Shown piece by piece: positions 17,113 through 25,654 of a stretch of 64,000 bases of DNA (positions are counted from its first letter, which is position 1; every line of letters begins with the position of its first letter). The notes beneath the pieces were generated by a model. The model was not told the DNA's origin. It was given only the letters and a program-made list of their open reading frames with translations, and searched no databases. The stretch is from NCBI GenBank assembly GCA_021324015.1, contig JAJPJX010000214.1:1-64000 (forward strand), read 5' to 3'. This DNA comes from Solibacteraceae bacterium. Its GTDB lineage: Bacteria; Acidobacteriota; Terriglobia; Bryobacterales; Bryobacteraceae. The position numbers and the translations under genes were made by a program.

Positions 17113-18714
17113 ATGGCAACCGTTACCGCGTCATCTACGGCCATTCAGCTTTCTCTTCATTCTCTTACCCTCGAAGATATCATCGCGATTTCCCGGCACT
17201 ACCGGCACGTCGAATTGAGCGCCGAGGAGGAGTTCCGGCGGAACATTGCGCGCGGGCGCGAGACCTTGGAGCGTAAGCTCACCCAGGGTGAAGTGGTCTA
17301 TGGCGTCAACACGGGATTCGGCGGCAATGCTCGATTCGTGATTCCGGAAGACGAACTGGCGCACCACCAGCAGAACCTGCTGGAGTTCCTCTCCTGCGGC
17401 GTGGGCGAACCGCTTCCGGAGGAAGCCGTGCGGGCAGCCATCCTGCTGCGCGCGAACGCGCTGGCGCGCGGACTTTCGGCCGTGCGCCTGGTGGTGATCG
17501 AAAAACTGTTGGACCTGCTGAACCGCCGCATCACGCCGGTGGTGCCACGGTTCGGTTCGGTGGGCGCGAGCGGCGATTTATGCCCTTCCGCGTACATTGC
17601 GCGGGCTATGGCCGGGCGTGGCGAAGTCTTCTACCACGGCCGGCGCGTGCACGCCGCCGAAGCGCTGGCGCAGGAGAAACTCGAGCCGTTGCGATTGGAG
17701 GCCAAGGAAGGCCTGGCATTGCTGAACGGCACCACGGTGATGACCGGCGTGGCGTGCATGGTGGTGGACGAGGCGTCCTACCTGTTCCGGCTCTCCCTCG
17801 GGGCCATGGCGATGGCCGTGGAGGCGCTGCGCTCCTCGCCGGACTACTACCACCCGGCCATTCACATGGCCAAGCATCATCCCGGACAGGTGGCCGTGGC
17901 GGAGATGCTGAATTCGCTACTGTTCGATTCCAAGCTGGCCATTCCGCTCGACGACATCCGCCACCGGGTGGCCGAAGCCGAACGGCAGGCCCAGGCGCGG
18001 CACGACGTGGTCGCGGCCGGCGAATCGATCCAGAGCCCCTATTCCCTGCGCTGCGTGCCGCAAGGCCTGGGTCCCATGCAGGAGACGTTGCTCGAAGCGC
18101 GCACGGTGGTGGAGCGGGAGGCCAATTCAGTGAACGACAACCCGCTCATCGATCCGGTTTCCGACCGGGTGTATCACACCGGCAACTTTTACGGGGGGCA
18201 CATCGCGCGGGCGATGGACGGCCTGAAGCTGGACCTGACCAACCTGGCGAACTGGCTGCACTCGGTGCTGGCACTGCTGATGGACGAACGCTTCTCCAAC
18301 GGCCTGCCGCCGTCGCTGAGCCCGCATCCGGGCGTGTACCAGGGCTTCAAAGGGATGCAAATCGTGCATTCCAGCCTGGTCACGGCGATCCGCCACTGGA
18401 GCGCTCCCAGCCTGGTGCACACGCTGCCCACCGAGCAATTCAACCAGGACATCGTGAGCTTGGGGACCCACGCCGCGCTCACGGCCATGGACATCACGCG
18501 GCTGCTGCGTGACGCGGTGGCCATCACGCTGCTTTCGACCGCCCAGGCTGTGGATTTGCGGCAAGGAGGCGGACGGCTGGGCGCGGGTACACGGCCCATC
18601 TACCGGGCGATCCGTTCCGTGAGTCCTTTCGTCGAAGCCGACCGGGCGCTCGATAAGGATATCGCTGCGGTCGCCAGGCTGATTGAGGCACGGGAACTCC
18701 CGGTGCTGATCTGA
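17113..18714 (+). CDS. MIO-type aromatic amino-acid lyase, predicted phenylalanine-type (HutH superfamily)
   Basis: The 533-aa enzyme has the Ala-Ser-Gly triad (A152-S153-G154, in GSVGASGDL) that cyclises to the MIO electrophile, the catalytic Tyr63 (VVYGVNTGFGG) and N205 (LLNGT). The family deaminates His, Tyr or Phe, or moves the amino group to the beta carbon. Three features point away from histidine. The selectivity pair is F92-L93 (PAL-like; TAL has His-Leu, HAL has Ser-His). The C-terminal motif is EQFNQD (N444-Q445-D446), as in PAL/TAL, where HAL has an NQED-type sequence. KHHPGQ (around 254-259) matches plant-type PAL. No other hut genes are nearby. Predicted product is cinnamate, or beta-phenylalanine if it is a mutase. 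Confidence 0.85.
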   Translation: MATVTASSTAIQLSLHSLTLEDIIAISRHYRHVELSAEEEFRRNIARGRETLERKLTQGEVVYGVNTGFGGNARFVIPEDELAHHQQNLLEFLSCGVGEPLPEEAVRAAILLRANALARGLSAVRLVVIEKLLDLLNRRITPVVPRFGSVGASGDLCPSAYIARAMAGRGEVFYHGRRVHAAEALAQEKLEPLRLEAKEGLALLNGTTVMTGVACMVVDEASYLFRLSLGAMAMAVEALRSSPDYYHPAIHMAKHHPGQVAVAEMLNSLLFDSKLAIPLDDIRHRVAEAERQAQARHDVVAAGESIQSPYSLRCVPQGLGPMQETLLEARTVVEREANSVNDNPLIDPVSDRVYHTGNFYGGHIARAMDGLKLDLTNLANWLHSVLALLMDERFSNGLPPSLSPHPGVYQGFKGMQIVHSSLVTAIRHWSAPSLVHTLPTEQFNQDIVSLGTHAALTAMDITRLLRDAVAITLLSTAQAVDLRQGGGRLGAGTRPIYRAIRSVSPFVEADRALDKDIAAVARLIEARELPVLI

Positions 18715-18732
18715 GCCGCCCGCGGCGTCGGC

Positions 18733-20199
18733 CTACCTCACGAAGACCGAAGACCTGCCGGCGAAATCGAGCACCCAGCCGGGGAAGATTCCGAGAACCA
18801 GGGTGCCGAGGGCTGGCAGAACCAGGGCAGCGCGCAGGCCCGGGGTGAGGGGTTGTATGCGGCTGGCGGCTTCGCCGGGTTCGCGCATGTACATCATCAC
18901 CAAGATGCGCAAGTAGTAGTAGGCCGCCACCGCACTGTTCAGCAGGCCCAGCACGGTCAGCCAGACCAGGTGCGAATCGAGCGCCGCCTTGAAGATATAG
19001 AACTTGCCGAAAAAGCCGCCGGTCAGGGGCACGCCGATCAGCGAGAGCAGGAAGATGGAGAGCAGCGCCGCAGTGCCGGGTTGCTTGGCGCCGAGGCCAG
19101 CGAAGTCCTCCACCTTGAGGTAGCGCTCGCCCTTGCCGGAGAGGTGGCTGACCACGGCAAATGCGCCGATGTTCATGAAGGCGTAGGCGGCCATGTAGAA
19201 CATGGCGGCTGCCGTGCCGACATTGGAGCGCGCCGCCAGGGCCACGAGCACGTAGCCGGCGTGCGCAATCGAGCTATAGGCCAGCAGGCGCTTGATGTTG
19301 GATTGGGTGAGGGCCGCGAAATTGCCGAGGGTCATGGAAGCCAGCGCGCTGACCCACACCAGCGGTTCCCAGCCGGGGCCGATGGGTTGGAAAGCAGTCA
19401 GGAAAATGCGCAGGAAAATGGCGAAGGCAGCGGCCTTCGGCCCGGCCGAGAGGAAGGCGGCCACCGGCGTGGGAGCGCCCTGGTAAACATCCGGGGCCCA
19501 GATTTGGAATGGCGCGCCGGAGACCTTGAAACCCAGGCCCACAAACATGAGCGCGGCGGCGACGCCGATGAAGATGGGAGCCGAACCCAGAGAACCGCCC
19601 AGGATGGCACGCCGCACCGTGGCCAGGTTGGTACTGCCCGTCATGCCGTAAATCAGGGCCACCCCATAGAGGAAGAAGGCCGTGGCGAAGGAGCCCAACA
19701 GGAAATACTTGAGCGCCGCCTCATTGGCGCGCCGGTCGTCTCGCAGATATCCGGCCAGCACATAGCTGGCGATGGAGGAGATCTCCAGGCCGATGAAGAT
19801 CATGATGAGCTCGTTGGCCGTCACCATGACGCACTGGCCCACGATGGAAAAAAGCAGGAGGGCGTGGTACTCGCCGGTCTCGGCATCTTCGCGGTCCAGG
19901 TAGCGGTACGACGGCAGAACGGTCAGAATGCCCACGCCGATTACCACCACCCGGAAAAACGTGGCGAAGCCATCCACCATCAGCATGCCCGAGAACGCGG
20001 CGCCGGGGTCGCGGTAAACGTAGACGGCCGCCGCCATGGCGCCCAGCAGGGCCAGGATGGAGAAGTGCCCGTAGACGTGGCGCGACTGGCGCCCCAGCAG
20101 GGGGTCCAGCACCATGAACAGCGTGGCCACCACGGTCAGAATCAATTCCGGCAGGAACCGGATCATCTCCGCCGAGGTGGGAACCAGACTAGCGTACAC
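18733..20199 (-). CDS. nuoN: NADH-quinone oxidoreductase subunit N
   Basis: The 488-aa integral membrane protein of the Mrp-antiporter type is the most quinone-module-proximal of the three large proton-pumping subunits. It has about 14 helices with the family hallmarks GLEISSIASYVLAGY and the GAPTPVAAFLSAGPKAAAF helix. It begins with GTG, supported by GGAGGTG four to five bases upstream, and overlaps the end of nuoM by 11 bases. It is the last gene of the complex I operon. Confidence 0.95.
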   Translation of the reverse strand: MYASLVPTSAEMIRFLPELILTVVATLFMVLDPLLGRQSRHVYGHFSILALLGAMAAAVYVYRDPGAAFSGMLMVDGFATFFRVVVIGVGILTVLPSYRYLDREDAETGEYHALLLFSIVGQCVMVTANELIMIFIGLEISSIASYVLAGYLRDDRRANEAALKYFLLGSFATAFFLYGVALIYGMTGSTNLATVRRAILGGSLGSAPIFIGVAAALMFVGLGFKVSGAPFQIWAPDVYQGAPTPVAAFLSAGPKAAAFAIFLRIFLTAFQPIGPGWEPLVWVSALASMTLGNFAALTQSNIKRLLAYSSIAHAGYVLVALAARSNVGTAAAMFYMAAYAFMNIGAFAVVSHLSGKGERYLKVEDFAGLGAKQPGTAALLSIFLLSLIGVPLTGGFFGKFYIFKAALDSHLVWLTVLGLLNSAVAAYYYLRILVMMYMREPGEAASRIQPLTPGLRAALVLPALGTLVLGIFPGWVLDFAGRSSVFVR

Positions 20200-21721
20200 G
20201 GGCCACCTCCGCCGTCTGGGACTTGAGGGCCGGGGTTTTCACCTGGAATCGCACGTTTACCTTGGTTTGATCGAGGACCCGCCCGTCGGCCACGCTCACC
20301 GGGGGCAGGAAGCTTTGCGAATAAACGCCCATCCACACCATCATCACTACCAGCGGGATAATGCCGGCAAACTCGCGGGCGCTCAAGTCGTGGACGTGGC
20401 TGCTCACCTCCTGGCCGGCCGCGCCGTAGAATACGCGCTGGTACAGCCACAGCATGTAGCAGGCCGAGAGAATCACCCCCAGGGCGGCGAATACCGTCCA
20501 GGTGTAATTGGCCTGGGCTGAGCCTTGCAAGACCATGAATTCTCCGACGAAGTTGTTGAGGATCGGAAGACCGATGCTGGCGAGAGTGGTCACCAGGAAG
20601 ATGGCGGAGAGCCAGGGCGCGGGCGTGGCCACGCCTCCGAAATCCTTGATGAACAGGGAGTGCCGGCGCTCGTACAGATACCCCACCAGGATGAATAAGG
20701 CGCCGGTCGAAATGCCGTGGTTGAGCATCTGGTAGACCGCGCCGTCCAGGCCGATCTGCGTAAACGAAAAGATTCCCAGGACGACGAAGCCCAGGTGACT
20801 CACCGACGAATAGGCCACCAGTTTCTTCATGTTGGGCTGGACCATGGCCACCAGCGCTCCGTAGATGATGCCGATGATAGCCAGCACCGCGATCCAGGGG
20901 GCGCAGGAGCGCGCCGCCCCTGGGAACATCGGCAGACAGAAGCGCACCAGGCCGTAGCAGCCCATCTTCAGCATGACGGAGGCCAGCATCACCGAACCGG
21001 CTGTCGGCGCTTCCACGTGGGCGTCCGGCAGCCAGGTGTGCAGCGGGAACAACGGCACCTTGATAGCAAAAGCGATGAAGAAGGCCAGGAACAGCAGCAT
21101 CTGCTCGCCGCCGGACAGCGAGAGCCTGCCGCTGGAGAGCATTTCCATCAGCCCGGGGTAATCAAAGGTCCCCGTCCGGTTGTACAGGAAGATGATGGCG
21201 GCGAGCATCAGCATCGAGCCCGCCATGGTGTAAAGGAAAAACTTCACCGCCGCGTAGATGCGCCGCTCGTGCCCCCAGATGCCGATCAGGAAGTACATGG
21301 GGACCAGCGAGATCTCCCAGAACACGTAGAACAGGAACAGATCCTGGGCAGCAAACACACCTACCAGTCCGAGTTCCAGCAGCAGCAGGAAGGCGTAGAA
21401 CTCCTTGACGCGGCTTTGAATGTACTTCCAGGAAATCGCGACGCAGATAGGCGTGAGGAACGTGGAGAGAATGATCAGCCAGACGCTCAAGCCATCCACG
21501 CTCACGTGATAGTGGATGTTGGGCGAACGGATCCAGGGGACGTCGGTCACAAACTGCTCGCCGGCCCGGACACCGAAGCCCAAGCCCACGGAAACCCCGA
21601 AAGTCACCAGCGAGAAGACCAGCGCGCTGACTCGGATGAGGTGCTCGCTGGCCCGGGGCAGCACAAGCCCGGCCAGGAACCCCACCAGTGGCAAGAGCAG
21701 GACCAGGTCCAGCAAGTTCAT
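20189..21721 (-). CDS. nuoM: NADH-quinone oxidoreductase subunit M
   Basis: The 510-aa proton-pumping membrane subunit is of usual family length. The key glutamate helix (ELGLVGVFAAQDLFLFYVFWE), the lysine segment after FPLHTWLPDAHVEAPT and the VAYSSVSHLGFV helix are all present. Its ATG overlaps the nuoL stop (ATGA), so the two are translationally coupled. Sits in the membrane arm between NuoL and NuoN. Confidence 0.96.
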   Translation of the reverse strand: MNLLDLVLLLPLVGFLAGLVLPRASEHLIRVSALVFSLVTFGVSVGLGFGVRAGEQFVTDVPWIRSPNIHYHVSVDGLSVWLIILSTFLTPICVAISWKYIQSRVKEFYAFLLLLELGLVGVFAAQDLFLFYVFWEISLVPMYFLIGIWGHERRIYAAVKFFLYTMAGSMLMLAAIIFLYNRTGTFDYPGLMEMLSSGRLSLSGGEQMLLFLAFFIAFAIKVPLFPLHTWLPDAHVEAPTAGSVMLASVMLKMGCYGLVRFCLPMFPGAARSCAPWIAVLAIIGIIYGALVAMVQPNMKKLVAYSSVSHLGFVVLGIFSFTQIGLDGAVYQMLNHGISTGALFILVGYLYERRHSLFIKDFGGVATPAPWLSAIFLVTTLASIGLPILNNFVGEFMVLQGSAQANYTWTVFAALGVILSACYMLWLYQRVFYGAAGQEVSSHVHDLSAREFAGIIPLVVMMVWMGVYSQSFLPPVSVADGRVLDQTKVNVRFQVKTPALKSQTAEVARVR

Positions 21722-23556
21722 CGGACGCCTCCTGCCATGGCCATGGCCACCATCAGGACGACGGAACCGAAAACCACCCAGGTGGCGTAACTGCGAATGC
21801 TCCCAGATTGCAGCAGGCGGAGGATGCCGCCGATGCCGCGCGCGCTCCAGCCCAGCCCGTTGACCCCGGCATCAATGAGGCCCACATCTACTCCCTTCCA
21901 GAGCAGGCTGCGCGATCCGTTGACCACCGGCTTAACCACCGCGGCGTCATAGATCTCATCCACGAAGTACTTGTTGTAAATCAGCTTGTACACGCCGCTG
22001 AAGCTGGCTGCCAGGGAATCCGGCAAGCTCGGTTTGACTACGTAGAACAGCGCCGCGAGGCCTATGCCGGCAAGGCCGATGGCCACCGAGACAGCCACCA
22101 GGGTGACGTCGTGCGATTCCTCGATGGGCGGGAACAGCCGCTCCAGGAACTGGGGCACGTCGAACAGAAACCCGCCGGCCAGGGAGAGGAATGCCAGCGC
22201 CGCCAGCGGGAGAATCATCACCGGCGGCGATTCATGGGGATGCTCGTGGCCGCGGTAGGCGCCGAAGAACGCCAGGAAGATGGCGCGGAAGACATAGAAC
22301 GCGGTCAGGCCGGCGGTGATAGCGCCCACCCAATAGATCCACGGGGCCCGCTGGTACGCCGCGGCCAGAATCATATCCTTGCTGTAGAACCCGGAAAAGG
22401 GAGGAACTCCGGCGATGGCTACGGCGGCACACAGCATAGTCCAGAAGGTCCAGGGGATTTTCTTAGCAAGGCCGCCCATGCGGCGCACGTCCTGCTCCCC
22501 GGAGAGGGCATGAATCACGCTGCCCGAACCGAGGAAGAGCAGGGCCTTGAAGAAGGCGTGCGTCACCAGGTGGTAGATGCCGGCCGAAAACGCCCCCACG
22601 CCGGCACCCACGAACATGTAGCCTAACTGCGAGACCGTGGAGTAGGCGAATATCTTCTTGATATCGTTCTGCAGCAGGCCGATGGTGGCGGAGAAGAAGG
22701 CGGTGGCCAGGCCAATGAGGGCCACGGCCTCCTGCGCGACCGGCGCGTGGATGTAGATCACGTTGGATCGCGCCACCATGTACACCCCGGCGGTCACCAT
22801 GGTGGCGGCGTGGATGAGGGCGGAGACCGGCGTGGGACCTTCCATGGCGTCCGGCAGCCAGACGTAAAGTGGAATCTGCGCCGACTTGCCGCAAGCGCCC
22901 ACCAGCAGCAGCAGGCCGATGGTGTTGAGCAACGTTTCCGGCTTGCCGGGCACATTGGCGAAGACTCCGCCGAAATCCAGGGTGCCGAAATTCAGGAAGA
23001 CCAGAAAAATGGCCAAAGAGAAGCCGAAGTCGCCGATACGGTTGACGATGAAAGCCTTGTTGCCGGCGTTGGTGGCGCTCTGCCGGAGGAAATAGAAGCC
23101 GATCAGCAGGTAGCTGCACAGGCCCACGCCTTCCCAGCCCACGAACAGCACCAGGTAGTTGGCGGCCAGCACCAGCGTGAGCATGAAGAACATGAACAGG
23201 TTCAGGTACGCGAAGAAGCGATAGTACCCGCCCTCATGCCCCATGTAGCCGACCGAGTAGATATGGATCAGCGCGCCAACGCCCGTGACCACAAGCAGCA
23301 TGACAACGGTGAGGCGATCGACGGCGAAATCAAAATTCACCTGGAGGGCGCCGCTCTGGATCCAGGTGAAGTAGTGCTCCACATAGCGCGAACTGACGTC
23401 GCCCAGGCCCATGATGGTCTTGAGGACCCAGGCGAAGGAGAGTAGCACGGAGCCGATGGCTACCGCATTGATGAAGCCTTTCGAGGCGCGGCGGCCCAGC
23501 AGGCCGTTGATCAGGAAACCCGCCAGGGGGAATGCAGGGATGAGCCAGAGTTGCAT
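21718..23556 (-). CDS. nuoL: NADH-quinone oxidoreductase subunit L
   Basis: The 612-aa distal proton-pumping subunit carries GWEGVGLCSYLLIGFY, VWLPDAMEGPTPVSALIHAATMV and the AYSTVSQLGYMF helix. After the antiporter core, the C-terminal region provides the long lateral helix that ties the membrane arm together. It lies 25 bases after nuoK. All expected features are present and it looks intact. Confidence 0.96.
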   Translation of the reverse strand: MQLWLIPAFPLAGFLINGLLGRRASKGFINAVAIGSVLLSFAWVLKTIMGLGDVSSRYVEHYFTWIQSGALQVNFDFAVDRLTVVMLLVVTGVGALIHIYSVGYMGHEGGYYRFFAYLNLFMFFMLTLVLAANYLVLFVGWEGVGLCSYLLIGFYFLRQSATNAGNKAFIVNRIGDFGFSLAIFLVFLNFGTLDFGGVFANVPGKPETLLNTIGLLLLVGACGKSAQIPLYVWLPDAMEGPTPVSALIHAATMVTAGVYMVARSNVIYIHAPVAQEAVALIGLATAFFSATIGLLQNDIKKIFAYSTVSQLGYMFVGAGVGAFSAGIYHLVTHAFFKALLFLGSGSVIHALSGEQDVRRMGGLAKKIPWTFWTMLCAAVAIAGVPPFSGFYSKDMILAAAYQRAPWIYWVGAITAGLTAFYVFRAIFLAFFGAYRGHEHPHESPPVMILPLAALAFLSLAGGFLFDVPQFLERLFPPIEESHDVTLVAVSVAIGLAGIGLAALFYVVKPSLPDSLAASFSGVYKLIYNKYFVDEIYDAAVVKPVVNGSRSLLWKGVDVGLIDAGVNGLGWSARGIGGILRLLQSGSIRSYATWVVFGSVVLMVAMAMAGGVR

Positions 23557-23581
23557 CTCGGGTATATCTTTCCGGCGGCCT

Positions 23582-23947
23582 TCAGGGCACGCTCACCGGG
23601 GCCGTTTCGGAGGCCTCCTCCGGTTGCGCCGGCTGGTATTCGTCCTTCATGGAGTTGAGGTCGTCGATGTTGAGCGTGTTGCGGTTCTTGAACACGGTCA
23701 GGATGATGGCCAGTCCCACGGCGGCCTCCGCGGCGGCCACCACCATGACGAAGAAGGTGAAGATCTGGCCGTCGACCCTGCGGAACGCATACGAAAAGGA
23801 AATGAAGCTCAGGTTCACGGCGTTGAGCATCAGTTCGATGGACATGAACACCGTGATGATGTTGCGCCGGAACAGAAAACCGGCGGCGCCCAGCGTAAAG
23901 AGCACGCCGCTGAGCGTGAGGTACCAGGAAAGGGGGACCGCATTCAT
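23582..23947 (-). CDS. nuoK: NADH-quinone oxidoreductase subunit K
   Basis: The 121-aa three-helix subunit has the conserved membrane glutamates in [18 protein letters not shown] and [12 protein letters not shown]. The start [10 protein letters not shown] at 23947 is chosen on family length; its ATG lies one base before the nuoJ stop, so the two overlap. A C-terminal tail of about 20 hydrophilic residues (from [10 protein letters not shown]) is longer than in E. coli. Confidence 0.95.
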   Translation of the reverse strand: MNAVPLSWYLTLSGVLFTLGAAGFLFRRNIITVFMSIELMLNAVNLSFISFSYAFRRVDGQIFTFFVMVVAAAEAAVGLAIILTVFKNRNTLNIDDLNSMKDEYQPAQPEEASETAPVSVP

Positions 23948-23948
23948 T

Positions 23949-24449
23949 TCAGTCGAGCTCCTTTCGCGCCAGCACGATGGCCCCAAGGATGGCGATCAGG
24001 ATGAGCACCGAGGTGACCTCGAAGGGCAGCAGGTATTGGGTGAAGAGCGCGCGGCCGACGGCCACCGCCGTGCCGCCACGGAAGGCTCCGAAACGCACCA
24101 TGGGGGCGCCCGGAAAGAGCCGCTGGGCGAAGTAGACCAGCAGCCCCAGCAGGGCGATCAGCAGCGGGGCGCCCAGCACCTGGACCACGAAGGAGCGGCC
24201 GCGATGCACCTCCTCGCCCGCGTTGAGCAGCATGATCACGAACACGAACAAAACCATCACGGCGCCGGCGTACACGATGACCTGCGCGGCGGCGATGAAC
24301 TCGGCGCCCAGCAGCAGGTACAGCACAGCCAGCGAGCCCATCACGCCGATCAGGGAAAGGGCGCTCGCGATGGGGTGGGTCTGCACCACGACGTTGATGG
24401 CGCAGAGCACCGCGATGATAGCGAAAACCAAAAACAGAATGACGTCCAT
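23949..24449 (-). CDS. nuoJ: NADH-quinone oxidoreductase subunit J
   Basis: The 166-aa membrane subunit starts [17 protein letters not shown] and shows the conserved [28 protein letters not shown] helix pair, whose pi-bulge transmits conformational change. The true start is at 24449; the longer frame reads into the end of nuoH. Only 14 bases separate it from nuoH, leaving no room for nuoI, which normally sits here. Confidence 0.95.
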   Translation of the reverse strand: MDVILFLVFAIIAVLCAINVVVQTHPIASALSLIGVMGSLAVLYLLLGAEFIAAAQVIVYAGAVMVLFVFVIMLLNAGEEVHRGRSFVVQVLGAPLLIALLGLLVYFAQRLFPGAPMVRFGAFRGGTAVAVGRALFTQYLLPFEVTSVLILIAILGAIVLARKELD

Positions 24450-24463
24450 CTCAGGAGTCCATC

Positions 24464-25654
24464 TCAGGGAACCAGGGCCACCAGAAGTCCGGTGACCAGC
24501 AGGTTCAGGACGGCCACCGGGAAAAGGAACTTCCAGGTGAAAGCCATCAATTGGTCGTATCGGAAGCGCGGCAGCGTGCCGCGGATCCAGATGAACACGA
24601 ACAACAGGAAGCCGGTCTTGGCCGCGAACCAGAACAGCGGCAGGATGGCCTCCCGCGCGGCCGGGAGCAGGAAGACCGCCGCCAGCGCGAAGAAGACCAC
24701 CGCGAACACGGGCAGGGTGAAGCGATCCTTGCGCCGCGCCGGATTCAGGCCGTGGTACAGCGCAACCAGGCCGGCCAGCACGAAAATCACTGGCGGCACG
24801 AGATTCGAGCCCATGCTTGCGGGAAACAGCGGCTGCCACCCGCCCAGAAACAGGATGGTGGTCAGGCAAGTAACCGTAATCATGTTGGCGTATTCGGCCA
24901 TGAAGAACGCCGCGAATTTCATGCTGCTGTATTCGGTGTGGAAACCGGCCACCAGTTCGTTTTCCGCCTCCGGCAGGTCAAAGGGCACGCGGTTGGTCTC
25001 GGCAAATCCGGCGATGACGAAGATCAGAAAACTGATGATCTGCGGCCAAGGCCCTTGAAAGATGTTCCAGCGGGGCAGGAAGCCGAACTCGAAGCCTCCC
25101 TGCTTCTGCACCAGTTCACGCAGGCTCAGGGTGTTGGCGAGCAGCAGCGGCGAGGCGATGGCCAGGCTCAGGGGTAGCTCGTAACTGATCATCTGAGCCG
25201 AGCTGCGCAAGCCCCCCAGCAGCGAATACTTGTTGTTGGAAGCCCACCCGGCCAGGGCGATTCCGTAGACCCCCATGGAGGAGACCGCCAGGATGAACAG
25301 CACGCCGATGTTCAGATCGGTAAGCTGCATCCACGTGGTCTGTCCCAGCACCCGCACTTCGGAGCCGAACGGGATGACGGAAATCGACAGCAGCGACATG
25401 GTGATGGCCAGGAACGGCGCGGCCAGGTAAAAAAACTTGTTGACGTGCGGCGGAATGAGGTCTTCTTTGGTGATCAGCTTGATCACGTCCGCCAAAGGCT
25501 GCAGCAGGCCGTGCGGACCTACGCGCGAGGGTCCCAGCCGCACCTGGATGTGCGCAATCACCTTGCGCTCCACCCACTGCAGGTAGGCCAGCGTGGTCAG
25601 CAGCACGGCAGCGACCACCGCAGCCTTAATCAGGCTCAGGAGGAGGAAGTCCAT
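24464..25654 (-). CDS. nuoH: NADH-quinone oxidoreductase subunit H
   Basis: The 396-aa membrane subunit forms the quinone-access chamber with NuoB and NuoD. Family hallmarks are RKVIAHIQVRLGPSRVGPHG, SLLGGLRSSAQMISYELPL and FAETNRVPFDLPEAENELVAG. Length is slightly above the usual. The ATG shares bases with the nuoG stop. The charged loops that face the quinone site are present. Confidence 0.95.
   Translation of the reverse strand: MDFLLLSLIKAAVVAAVLLTTLAYLQWVERKVIAHIQVRLGPSRVGPHGLLQPLADVIKLITKEDLIPPHVNKFFYLAAPFLAITMSLLSISVIPFGSEVRVLGQTTWMQLTDLNIGVLFILAVSSMGVYGIALAGWASNNKYSLLGGLRSSAQMISYELPLSLAIASPLLLANTLSLRELVQKQGGFEFGFLPRWNIFQGPWPQIISFLIFVIAGFAETNRVPFDLPEAENELVAGFHTEYSSMKFAAFFMAEYANMITVTCLTTILFLGGWQPLFPASMGSNLVPPVIFVLAGLVALYHGLNPARRKDRFTLPVFAVVFFALAAVFLLPAAREAILPLFWFAAKTGFLLFVFIWIRGTLPRFRYDQLMAFTWKFLFPVAVLNLLVTGLLVALVP

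Noticed and set aside
18853-20226. Long plus-strand frames opposite nuo genes (also 20717-21790, 21688-22626, 23649-25058, 26671-27951, 27614-28687, 29518-31050)
   Set aside because: They lie exactly antisense to well-conserved nuo genes and are rich in His, Gln, Arg and Glu, as expected from the complement of hydrophobic membrane-protein codons.
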